A DNA stretch of 64,000 nucleotides, taken from contig JADJXF010000008.1 of NCBI GenBank assembly GCA_016715995.1, forward strand, positions 448,409 through 512,408, read 5' to 3'. Under the pieces are notes generated by a model. It was not told the origin of the DNA. It searched no databases and was given only the letters and a program-made list of their open reading frames with translations. Below are positions 26,009 through 33,909 of the stretch, piece by piece. The stretch is from Flavobacteriales bacterium (GTDB taxonomy: Bacteria > Bacteroidota > Bacteroidia > Flavobacteriales_F > PHOS-HE28). Within the stretch, counting starts at the first letter, position 1. Each line of letters opens with the position of its first letter. The position numbers were made by a program, and so were the translations under genes.

Positions 26009-26896
26009 ATGGAGTCCGTACCCGCATGCCCCATCTGTGGGGAAGGAAGCGCTCTTCCGGCGCTTGTGGTGAAAGACCATCACCTCACCCAGGAGGAATT
26101 CGAGTTGGTCGATTGCCGGGGATGCGGCATGCGCCGAACCAATCCAAGGCCTACTGCAACCGCCATGGGCGGCTACTATGCATCGGAGGAATACCTGTCT
26201 CACGATGCCTCTTCCGGATCCTTGCTCGCCCGCATCTATCGCATGGCTCGCTCCCTTGCACTGGCGCGAAAGCACCGCCTGATCCGTGCACATGTAACCG
26301 GTGGCAGGTTGCTTGACCTTGGTTGCGGTACCGGGGACCAACTCGCACATCTCTCAGCCCGTGGATATCAGGTGGAAGGAGTGGAGCCCGGTGTGCGCGC
26401 CAGGGAAACGGCCATCCGCCAACATGCCCTGAAAGTGGTTCCTCAGCTCGGGGATGTGCCTGCCGAGGAACAGTTCCAAGTGATTACGCTCTGGCACGTG
26501 ATGGAGCATCTCCATGAACTCCCGCACACCGTGAAACGCCTCAATCCCATGCTGGCCCCGGGCGGTCTCCTCTTCGCTGCGGTACCCGATCGGGAAAGCT
26601 GGGATTGTGCGCACTATGGACCTTTTTGGGCGGCTTGGGACGTTCCGCGCCACATTTGGCACTTCCGGCGCCAGGATATGCAACGGCTGCTTTCCGCCAA
26701 CGGCTTTAAACTGATGAAGGCCGGGCGTATGCCACTGGACGCATATTTCATTGCGCTGCTCAGTGAGCGCTACAAGGGAAGACCCTCGCCCGTTTGTTGG
26801 ATCCTGGCGGTCCTGGTGGGAACTTGGTCCAACCTGCTTGCAACCGTTGGCGTACGCCCTAGCTCAAGCACCCTTTTCATCGCTCGAAAGGCCTGA
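26009..26896 (+). CDS. Class I SAM-dependent methyltransferase with N-terminal zinc-ribbon-like motif
   Basis: The 295-residue protein starts with a CPIC...CRGC four-cysteine motif (residues about 6-40), followed by a methyltransferase domain with motif I LLDLGCGTGDQ, an acidic VEGVEPG at strand 2, and ITLWHVMEHLHEL, the pattern of the Methyltransf_23 family. Such proteins are often found among polysaccharide or lipid modification genes, but here the gene stands alone after mnmG. A GTG at 25994 overlaps the parS-like site and is a less likely start. Substrate unknown. Confidence 0.83.
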   Translation: MESVPACPICGEGSALPALVVKDHHLTQEEFELVDCRGCGMRRTNPRPTATAMGGYYASEEYLSHDASSGSLLARIYRMARSLALARKHRLIRAHVTGGRLLDLGCGTGDQLAHLSARGYQVEGVEPGVRARETAIRQHALKVVPQLGDVPAEEQFQVITLWHVMEHLHELPHTVKRLNPMLAPGGLLFAAVPDRESWDCAHYGPFWAAWDVPRHIWHFRRQDMQRLLSANGFKLMKAGRMPLDAYFIALLSERYKGRPSPVCWILAVLVGTWSNLLATVGVRPSSSTLFIARKA

Positions 26897-27126
26897 GGCC
26901 CGAGAAGGCTTCTTTCCCGGTCTTCCTTCCATTCGTAGCTCGTCTACAGTGGTCCGGTCCACCGGATTGCCGTTCCTTGAGCACGGCGCGATTCTGCTCC
27001 CCGGTTCATGTTCTATGTAACCACCTGTCATTCAGATAAACAGCTCCGAGGCGGTCGCACAAAACCTGTTCGCGTACCCCGAAAGCTATTGACAACCCGG
27101 CAGACTAGTCGACCCGCGCACCCAAC

Positions 27127-27134
27127 TACTTTTG
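27127..27134 (+). promoter_or_regulatory. Bacteroidota -7 promoter element (aldehyde dehydrogenase)
   Basis: Exact TACTTTTG, 22 bp before the aldehyde dehydrogenase ATG. The remaining 230 bp between the methyltransferase and this box show nothing recognisable. Confidence 0.65.
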
Positions 27135-27156
27135 CCACCCAGAGCCCCCGCCTTCC

Positions 27157-28716
27157 ATGAGCACCATGACGATACCCACCAGCCGCATTGCGGACATCCT
27201 AAAGAAGCTCGGGGTGCATGCGGAGAACCGTGGTGTTTCCACCGGGACCCACTGGATGAAAGGGGAGGGCCCAGCGCTTGAAAGCCATAGTCCCGTGGAC
27301 GGCGCGCTGATTGGCACCGTTCGTGGCGCAGGCCGTGCCGAATACGAACAGGTAATCGCAACGGCACGGCGAGGTTTCGAGCAGTGGCGCACATGGCCAG
27401 CGCCCAAACGGGGCGAGGTGGTGCGGCAACTCGGCGAGGAACTGCGCCGCCACAAAGCCGACCTCGGCAAATTGGTGAGCTATGAAATGGGCAAGAGCTA
27501 CCAGGAAGGGCTGGGCGAGGTGCAGGAGATGATAGATATCTGCGACTTCGCGGTGGGGCAGAGCCGCCAGTTGCATGGGCTGACCATGCACAGTGAACGC
27601 CCCGAGCATCGCATGTATGAACAATGGCATCCTTACGGCCTGGTGGGGGTGATCAGCGCGTTCAACTTCCCTGTGGCCGTCTGGAGCTGGAACGCTGCGC
27701 TGGCTTGGGTCTGTGGTGATGTAATCATCTGGAAGCCCAGCGAGAAGACGCCGTTATGCAGTATCGCCTGCCAGCAAATCACGGCCGAGGTGTTCAAACG
27801 CAACGAAGTACCAGAGGGCGTGAGCTGCATCGTGAACGGCGGGCGTGAGGTAGGGGAGTGGCTCAGCAACGACCCGCGCATTCCGTTGGTGAGCGCCACA
27901 GGAAGCACTCGCATGGGCAAGGCCGTGGGTGCTGCGGTGGGCCAGCGTTTGGGCCGCGCACTGCTGGAACTGGGCGGCAACAACGCCATCATCATCAGCG
28001 ACAAGGCGGATCTGAACATGGCCCTCATAGGCTGCGTTTTCGGCGCGGTGGGCACGGCGGGGCAGCGCTGCACCAGCACGCGCCGCCTGATCATCCACGA
28101 GAAGGTGTACGACGTGTTCAAGCAGAAACTGTTGAAGGCATACGCACAACTGCGCATCGGAGACCCGCTGGATGAGCGAAACCATGTGGGCCCGCTAATC
28201 GACAAGGCCGCCGTGGACCTTTACTTGAATGCGTTGAAGGAGGCGAAGGAGGAGGGAGCGGGCATCGTCGTGGAGGGTGGCGTGCTGAGCGGAGCGGGAT
28301 ACGAGAGCGGTTGCTTCGTGCGACCCGCCGTGGTGGAGGTGAAGCCCGACATGGCCATTGTACAGGAGGAGACCTTCGCGCCCATCCTGTATCTGCTGCG
28401 TTACAGTGGCGACGTACAGGAGGCCATTGCGATCCAGAACCACGTGAAGCAGGGCCTGAGCAGCGCGATCATGACGCTGGACCTGCGGGAGGCGGAGCGC
28501 TTCCTGAGCGCGGCCGGCAGCGACTGCGGCATTGCCAACGTGAACATCGGCACCAGCGGTGCGGAGATCGGCGGGGCCTTCGGCGGGGAAAAGGAGACCG
28601 GGGGTGGGCGCGAGAGCGGCAGCGATGCGTGGAAGACATATATGCGACGGCAGACCAATACAATCAACTACGGCGCCTCCTTGCCATTGGCACAGGGTAT
28701 CAAGTTCGAGGTTTGA
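27157..28716 (+). CDS. ALDH7-family aldehyde dehydrogenase (piperideine-6-carboxylate / aminoadipate semialdehyde type)
   Basis: The 519-residue enzyme has the NAD(P)-dependent aldehyde dehydrogenase motifs: the general-base Glu in LELGGNN and the catalytic Cys in GTAGQRCTSTRR. The C-terminal SGAEIGGAFGGEKETGGG and SDAWKTYMRRQTNTINY segments are those of the antiquitin (ALDH7) group, which oxidises alpha-aminoadipate semialdehyde/piperideine-6-carboxylate in lysine catabolism. Other lysine genes are not nearby, so pathway use is inferred from family only. It has its own promoter box. Confidence 0.9.
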   Translation: MSTMTIPTSRIADILKKLGVHAENRGVSTGTHWMKGEGPALESHSPVDGALIGTVRGAGRAEYEQVIATARRGFEQWRTWPAPKRGEVVRQLGEELRRHKADLGKLVSYEMGKSYQEGLGEVQEMIDICDFAVGQSRQLHGLTMHSERPEHRMYEQWHPYGLVGVISAFNFPVAVWSWNAALAWVCGDVIIWKPSEKTPLCSIACQQITAEVFKRNEVPEGVSCIVNGGREVGEWLSNDPRIPLVSATGSTRMGKAVGAAVGQRLGRALLELGGNNAIIISDKADLNMALIGCVFGAVGTAGQRCTSTRRLIIHEKVYDVFKQKLLKAYAQLRIGDPLDERNHVGPLIDKAAVDLYLNALKEAKEEGAGIVVEGGVLSGAGYESGCFVRPAVVEVKPDMAIVQEETFAPILYLLRYSGDVQEAIAIQNHVKQGLSSAIMTLDLREAERFLSAAGSDCGIANVNIGTSGAEIGGAFGGEKETGGGRESGSDAWKTYMRRQTNTINYGASLPLAQGIKFEV

Positions 28717-28757
28717 TTCCTCCCCGTCGCTGTGCGCCCGGCTTTGGTTCTGGCGCC

Positions 28758-28765
28758 TACCTTCG
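28758..28765 (+). promoter_or_regulatory. -7-like promoter element TAnnTTCG (TlpA-like gene)
   Basis: TACCTTCG, 11 bp before the chosen ATG; an upstream GTG start at 28732 would place the box inside the gene. Confidence 0.45.
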
Positions 28766-28776
28766 CCGGCCGCCGC

Positions 28777-30009
28777 ATGCGCCCTGTTATTGTCCCGACA
28801 TTCTTCTTGGTTGCGCTATTACTCGGGTGCTCCGGTGGCGAGAGATTATCCCGTAATCCGAGGCTAGGGCCTTGGCGGATGGTGCTGAATCTTGGTGACG
28901 CATCGCTGCCGTTTCAGTTCTCCTTCACGGAAGGCGATACCGGCGCACTGAGCATCCGCGTCTCTAACGCATCCGAAATCATTGATGTCCCTGACGTCTC
29001 GGTGAAAGGCGATAGCCTGACCATTCGAATGCCGTTATTCGATTCGGAGTTCATAGGCGTGCTCGATTCGGACTCCAGCTATTCCGGGTTCTGGCACAAC
29101 TACCTGAAGGGGCCGAATTACCGAATACCATTCACTGCTAAAGCCGGAGCTGCTCCGCGCTTCTCGGGGACCGCATTCACTGGACAAGCGACGGGGCGCT
29201 GGAAGACCGTGTTCAGTCCCGGGGCCCCGGAAGCATACAATGCCATTGGTGTATTTGAACAGCACGCAGACGGTGTTGTTGTCGGCACCTTCCTTACCGA
29301 AACCGGAGATTATCGCTTCTTGGAGGGGGTCGCCACGGCCGACAGCTTGATGCTCTCTTGTTTTGATGGCTCACACGCCTTCCTGTTCAAGGCGCGCCTC
29401 GATGGCGAGACCCTCGCCGGGCGGTTCTGGAGCGGCACGCACTGGCACGAACCGTGGGTCGCCGTGAAGGATTCCGCGTTCACTTTGCGGAATCCAGATT
29501 CCTTGACGTCTCTTCGCGAAGGTTACGAGATGGTGGACTTCGACTTTCCCGACACGGAGGGTCGAACATGGTCGACGTCGGATCCCGCCCTCCATGGGAG
29601 GCCGCTATTGGTCCACATCATGGGCAGTTGGTGCCCGAATTGCGTGGACGAGACTCGGCTGCTGAAAGAGGCCTATGCGAAATACCACGACAGGGGCCTG
29701 GAGGTAGTCGCCATCGGATTCGAGAAGTATGAGGATCCGCAACGCGCGCGTCAAGCGCTGCTTCGCTTCAAGAATCGGCTCCAGGTGCCTTACCCGATTC
29801 TTTTTGGCGGCTCAGCCTCAAAGGATCGCGCTTCTGCGAAGCTTCCATTCCTGAACCATCTCATCAGTTATCCAACCTGCATCTTCATTGGGCGAGACCG
29901 ACGTGTCCGGCGCATTCGCACCGGATTCTACGGTCCCGGCACCGGCGCCCATTATGAGCATTATAGGAAGAGCCTCGATGCTTTCCTGGAATCTTTGGTA
30001 GCGGAGTAG
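28777..30009 (+). CDS. TlpA-like thioredoxin-fold lipoprotein
   Basis: The 410-residue product has a lipoprotein signal (FFLVALLLGC), a beta-rich N-terminal half of about 230 residues without recognised motifs, and a C-terminal thioredoxin-like domain with the active site WCPNC in HIMGSWCPNCVDE and a cis-Pro region near PTCIFIGRDRRV. This is the TlpA/ResA/DsbE family architecture in Bacteroidota, working as envelope thiol-disulfide reductases. The ATG at 28777 gives the proper signal. It converges on the M28 peptidase gene. Confidence 0.87.
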   Translation: MRPVIVPTFFLVALLLGCSGGERLSRNPRLGPWRMVLNLGDASLPFQFSFTEGDTGALSIRVSNASEIIDVPDVSVKGDSLTIRMPLFDSEFIGVLDSDSSYSGFWHNYLKGPNYRIPFTAKAGAAPRFSGTAFTGQATGRWKTVFSPGAPEAYNAIGVFEQHADGVVVGTFLTETGDYRFLEGVATADSLMLSCFDGSHAFLFKARLDGETLAGRFWSGTHWHEPWVAVKDSAFTLRNPDSLTSLREGYEMVDFDFPDTEGRTWSTSDPALHGRPLLVHIMGSWCPNCVDETRLLKEAYAKYHDRGLEVVAIGFEKYEDPQRARQALLRFKNRLQVPYPILFGGSASKDRASAKLPFLNHLISYPTCIFIGRDRRVRRIRTGFYGPGTGAHYEHYRKSLDAFLESLVAE

Positions 30010-30028
30010 TCGGCCTTCAAAAGGACCA

Positions 30029-31543
30029 TCAGCGAGCGGGCCTGTCGACTGCAATCCGAGCGCTGCGGTTCGCAAGCTCCCATGCCGTTTGAAAAACCAA
30101 GGCTGTCCGCTGGCGCAGCAAATCGAACCGAATCTTCTCTACGTCATCGCCGGGCTGGTGGTAATCCTCATGCACCCCGCTGAAGTAGAAGATGCAGGGG
30201 ATGCCCTTGCGCGCAAAGTTGTAGTGGTCGCTCCTGTAATAGAATCTATTCGGATCGTCCTCGGCATTGAACACGTAGTCCAGTTTCAAACCAACCAGCT
30301 CGTTGGCCCCCTCATTTACTTGGTGCAGCTCCGTGCTCAGTCGGTCGCTCCCGATGATATACACGTATGGCGGGGCTTCGGCATGCGCACTGTCCACCCG
30401 GCCGATCATATCGATGTTGAGGTTCGCCACGGTCTGTTCGAGCGGAAACACGGGGTGGTCGCTGTAATACCGTGAGCCCAGCAGGCCCTTCTCTTCCCCG
30501 CTTACGGGCATAATCAAGATGCTCCGACGCGGTCCGTGGCCGGCGGCCTTTGCCGCCAAGAAGGCCTGCGCAATTTCCAGTAGCGCCACGGTGCCGCTGC
30601 CATCATCATCCGCGCCGTTGTACACCACGCCATCCTCTACTCCGATATGATCGTAATGCGCCGTTAGGACAACGACCTCGTCCTTCAGCTCCGTGCCCTC
30701 GATATAGCCCAACACATTGTCCGAGAATACACGGCTACGAGACCCGTCTACTCGAAGATCTGCTCCAACCTTCAATCGACTTCCCGGCTTCTTGCGGACC
30801 AACCGCTCCGCGCGCAGCCCGGGAAACATTCTGGACCATCCCTCCCTCTCCATCAATATGACTTGGGGTGCCGGGCTGTTCGCGGTCGGCTCTGATTCGT
30901 ACGCAAGCGTCAAGCGCGTCGAATTCGGGTGAACGAAGTCGACCAGCTTTCCGAAACGCTCAACCAGGACTAGGACAACGGCCGGTCGCAACTTGCGGAC
31001 ATTCTCCAATTGCTTACGCATCGCTGCGAACAGCTCCTCGTCCTTTCCCCATCCCAGCCCGTTCATCAACAACGCCGCGCCAGCGATTCCATTGACTCGA
31101 TTGACCTCCGACCCGTCGTCCACATAAATCAGTTCGTCGAGCTCAAAGTCCTCAAGCAGGGTCTCGGAGAAATACAGTAGCCCCGAGCCTAAGCCCATGC
31201 TGCTGTCTCCCTTGTTGAACTTCAGGCTTCCGCTGCGCTGTTCAATCAACTCGAATCGCTGGAAGTATCCATCCGCAATCCGCCGCTGGTCGCTTGCAAC
31301 AATTGGCGGCATCCCGAATAAAGCCATCTGGTCCTTGAGGTAGTCCGCCGCGAGCCGCTGACCCTCCTTCCCGGTGTCGCGACCTTGAAAAGAGTCGCTA
31401 GCCAGTATTTCAAGATGCTCCCGCAGCTCAGCCTCAGTGATGCCCTCGGCATAGCGCAGGGCCATGGTGTCGGCTTGCGCGCTTACGGCATCCTGCAACA
31501 AGAGCGCGCCGATCAGCAGCGCCCACCTCATCGTGTTCCTCAT
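30029..31543 (-). CDS. M28 family zinc metallopeptidase, secreted
   Basis: The 504-residue protein has a signal peptide (LLIGALLLQDAVSAQ), an early LASDSFQGRDTGKEGQ segment typical of M28 aminopeptidases, and all metal motifs: HYDH, NGADDDGSG, SGEEKGLLGS, the Asp in NIDMIGR and His in HEDYHQPGDD. M28 enzymes remove N-terminal residues from peptides with two zinc ions. A PA-like insert lies between residues 130 and 280. The ATG overlaps the rpiB stop (ATGA), so both share the rpiB promoter. An ATG four codons later (31531) is possible. A second, frameshifted M28 gene is at 42.9-44.4 kb. Confidence 0.9.
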   Translation of the reverse strand: MRNTMRWALLIGALLLQDAVSAQADTMALRYAEGITEAELREHLEILASDSFQGRDTGKEGQRLAADYLKDQMALFGMPPIVASDQRRIADGYFQRFELIEQRSGSLKFNKGDSSMGLGSGLLYFSETLLEDFELDELIYVDDGSEVNRVNGIAGAALLMNGLGWGKDEELFAAMRKQLENVRKLRPAVVLVLVERFGKLVDFVHPNSTRLTLAYESEPTANSPAPQVILMEREGWSRMFPGLRAERLVRKKPGSRLKVGADLRVDGSRSRVFSDNVLGYIEGTELKDEVVVLTAHYDHIGVEDGVVYNGADDDGSGTVALLEIAQAFLAAKAAGHGPRRSILIMPVSGEEKGLLGSRYYSDHPVFPLEQTVANLNIDMIGRVDSAHAEAPPYVYIIGSDRLSTELHQVNEGANELVGLKLDYVFNAEDDPNRFYYRSDHYNFARKGIPCIFYFSGVHEDYHQPGDDVEKIRFDLLRQRTALVFQTAWELANRSARIAVDRPAR

Positions 31544-31974
31544 GGCTCAATCTTCGATACGCGTCGTTCATGGCGCCCACCCTCATAGCTCGCATCCAAA
31601 AAGGCGCGCACGATGGCGGTGGCTTCGTCGGCACCAATGAAACGCGCTGGAATGGCAAGCACATTCGCATTGTTATGCTGCCTAGCCAGCATAGCGACTT
31701 CTGGATTCCATGCCAACGCGGAACGAATCCCCGCATGCTTGTTGGCAACGATGTTCACCCCATTCCCGCTGCCGCAAATGACAATTCCGAGACTGGCATT
31801 CCCCGAAGCAACCGCCTCTGCCACCGCATGAGCCTGGTCCGGGTAATCCACCGGCTCGGCATTGTATCCGCCTTTGTCCATGACCTCTAACCCAAGGTCT
31901 TGCAGTTGCTTCACAATCAACTCCTTGGTGGTGAAGCCGGCGTGGTCACCGCCAATAGCGATGCTCTTCTTCAT
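31540..31974 (-). CDS. rpiB: Ribose-5-phosphate isomerase B
   Basis: The 144-residue protein has the RpiB landmarks: IAIGGDHAGF, DYPDQAHAVA, the active-site Cys67 in IVICGSGNGVNI and RSALAWNPEVA. It interconverts ribose 5-phosphate and ribulose 5-phosphate. It heads an operon with the M28 peptidase, an odd pairing. Its promoter box ends 4 bp before the ATG, so the mRNA may be leaderless. The gene borders the candidate origin region. Confidence 0.94.
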   Translation of the reverse strand: MKKSIAIGGDHAGFTTKELIVKQLQDLGLEVMDKGGYNAEPVDYPDQAHAVAEAVASGNASLGIVICGSGNGVNIVANKHAGIRSALAWNPEVAMLARQHNNANVLAIPARFIGADEATAIVRAFLDASYEGGRHERRVSKIEP

Positions 31975-31978
31975 GCGA

Positions 31979-31986
31979 CGAAGATA
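31979..31986 (-). promoter_or_regulatory. -7-like promoter element TAnnTTCG (rpiB)
   Basis: TATCTTCG on the minus strand, 4 bp before the rpiB ATG. Confidence 0.4.
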
Positions 31987-32376
31987 CCCGTGGTCATTTC
32001 AACAGTCCAATCGTTGATTCCTCCCTTTCATTGTTCATAGTTGACCCTTTCCTTCATTTATCAACAGGGCTTCACGCGCATCGGTGAACTTGTCATCAAA
32101 GAGCAACATGTCATCGACAAGGATCCAACCGAGTCCACCTGCTGAACACACCTTGAGTTATGCACATAGACGATGCCTCCCCGTTGTCCACAACGGTTCA
32201 TATGTTGATGCCAACCGTTATCCATGCGGGTTCCACCATACCTTCAGTGCTAACTACGGTTCACCCCCTGTGCACTAATTTTGATAACCCATCTGGTCAA
32301 GCCCCACTGCTGTTCGTCACCAACACTATCAACAGCTCTTATAACTAGTACAATTCCTTAGATAAGAGAGTAATAC
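31987..32376. other. Candidate replication origin: gene-free, AT-richer, DnaA-box-like 9-mers
   Basis: This is the only stretch over 300 bp without a gene. It is visibly AT-richer than its surroundings. DnaA-box-like 9-mers on the plus strand are TTATGCACA at 32158 (exact TTATnCACA), TTGTCCACA at 32184 and TTATCAACA at 32058 (one mismatch each) and TTATCCATG at 32218 (two). The second lies in an inverted repeat CCGTTGT-cc-ACAACGG (32181-32196). Further GATAA/TATCAACA motifs occur at 32280-32335. Two parS-like sites and mnmG lie 6 kb away. dnaA is not in the window and gene orientation does not switch here, so this is a candidate only. Confidence 0.5.
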
Positions 32377-33909
32377 ATGAGAACTCGAATTCTTTGGTGT
32401 TGTGGGGCGCTCGTCCTTTGCATCGAATGGACGCACGCACAATCCGATGAGGGATTCACCAGGTACTATTATCCGAATGGAATGGTTAGCAGTGAAGGTA
32501 GGCTTGTGGATGGCAAGCCGGAGGGATTGTGGCGGGCGTATCACGTGAATGGCGAACTACGATCTGAAGGGAATAGGAAGGGCTTTCAACTCGACAGTCT
32601 CTGGCGATTCTTCGATGAGCGAGGACGCGTGCAGACTGAAGTGAGCTACTTGGAGGACAGAAAGAATGGAGAGTCAAGAAGGTACGACACCACGGGTGTC
32701 CTTGTGAGCGAGGAGTTCTTCAAGGATGATTTGCGAACCGGAATCAGTCGCTATTTCCATCCTGATGGGAAATTGCACAAGGAGATACCGTTCAACCTTG
32801 GAATGGAAGAGGGCGTTGGACGCGAGTACGCAACCGATGGACGGGTGTTGGCGCTGCTGCACTACAAGGCTGGAATGCTGCGTCGAAAGGAGGACATCAA
32901 CCGGATTGATGGCATGGGATTGAGGCAAGGCCCTTGGAAAGAATTCCATCCTAACGGTAAGGTGAAACTCGAGGGTCAGTACGTCGATGATCGCAGGCAA
33001 GGCATATTCAAGGAGTTCGATGCGATGGGCAACTTGAAGGAGATGGTGAAATTCGATGGTGGCCAGGTTGACGAGAAGGCCCAGGAGAAACTCACCGTGG
33101 ATATCAAGCGCACCTTCCATCCCAATGGAAAGGTCGCCACCATCGGGAGCTATTCGCGGAGCGGGAAGAAGGAAGGCCTGTTCAAGGAATTCGACCTCCA
33201 AGGATCAATTGCCTCTGCCCGGATCTACCAAGGAGATATGCTATTGAGCGAGGGTCGGGTGAATGACCTTGGTGTGATGGAAGGACCTTGGGTGGAGTAC
33301 TACGCCACCGGAGAGAAGCGCGCGGAGGGCACGTACAAGCAGGGCAGAAAGGAGGGCGATTGGAGCTATTACCACCGCAGCGGAAAGATTGAGCAGCGCG
33401 GCAAATTCATGAACGGATTGGCCCATGGCCAGTGGCAGTGGTATTTCGAGTCTGGCACGCTGCATCGCGAGGAACTCTACCGGAAGGGCAAAGAGGACGG
33501 CCAATCGGTGGAGTACGACGAAAAGGGCATTGTGATTACCCAAGGCGAATACGTGGATGGGCAGCGCGAAGGGAAATGGACCTATGCGGTCGGGGACCAC
33601 CGCGACGAGGGTTCTTACAAGGATGGCCTGAAGGATGGCGGTTGGGCAGCGCACTACGATACCGGCAAGCGCTTCTTCCAGGGTGACTTCATCGGAGGCG
33701 AGCCCAATGGAAGGCACCGTTGGTATTGGCCAAATGGGAAGGTGAAGCTGGACGGCCGTTATGTGATGGGGCTGGAGAATGGAGATTTCACCCATTTCTT
33801 GGAAGACGGGACCGTCTCCATGGTGGTGCGGTTCCGTGACGGCGCCGAGGTCCGCGTTGACGGGCAGCGCATACCGCCGCCTTTTGTTGTTGGTGAGCCT
33901 CAGCCATGA
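32377..33909 (+). CDS. Secreted MORN-variant repeat protein
   Basis: The 510-residue protein has a signal peptide (ILWCCGALVLCIEWTHAQ) and then about 18-20 MORN_2-type repeats of roughly 23 residues with the pattern YYxxGxxxxEGxxxxGxxxGxW, filling the whole length to about residue 490. MORN-variant repeats form elongated beta sheets that in other systems bind lipids or proteins; YwqK-type antitoxins use the same repeat. The gene overlaps the sensor kinase start as ATGA, so production of this envelope protein is tied to the two-component system. Whether it feeds a signal to the kinase is unknown. Confidence 0.85.
   Translation: MRTRILWCCGALVLCIEWTHAQSDEGFTRYYYPNGMVSSEGRLVDGKPEGLWRAYHVNGELRSEGNRKGFQLDSLWRFFDERGRVQTEVSYLEDRKNGESRRYDTTGVLVSEEFFKDDLRTGISRYFHPDGKLHKEIPFNLGMEEGVGREYATDGRVLALLHYKAGMLRRKEDINRIDGMGLRQGPWKEFHPNGKVKLEGQYVDDRRQGIFKEFDAMGNLKEMVKFDGGQVDEKAQEKLTVDIKRTFHPNGKVATIGSYSRSGKKEGLFKEFDLQGSIASARIYQGDMLLSEGRVNDLGVMEGPWVEYYATGEKRAEGTYKQGRKEGDWSYYHRSGKIEQRGKFMNGLAHGQWQWYFESGTLHREELYRKGKEDGQSVEYDEKGIVITQGEYVDGQREGKWTYAVGDHRDEGSYKDGLKDGGWAAHYDTGKRFFQGDFIGGEPNGRHRWYWPNGKVKLDGRYVMGLENGDFTHFLEDGTVSMVVRFRDGAEVRVDGQRIPPPFVVGEPQP

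Noticed and set aside
32158..32226. Candidate oriC taken as proven by gene orientation
   Set aside because: Plus and minus genes are mixed on both sides in similar proportion, so orientation gives no support; only box content and parS proximity do.
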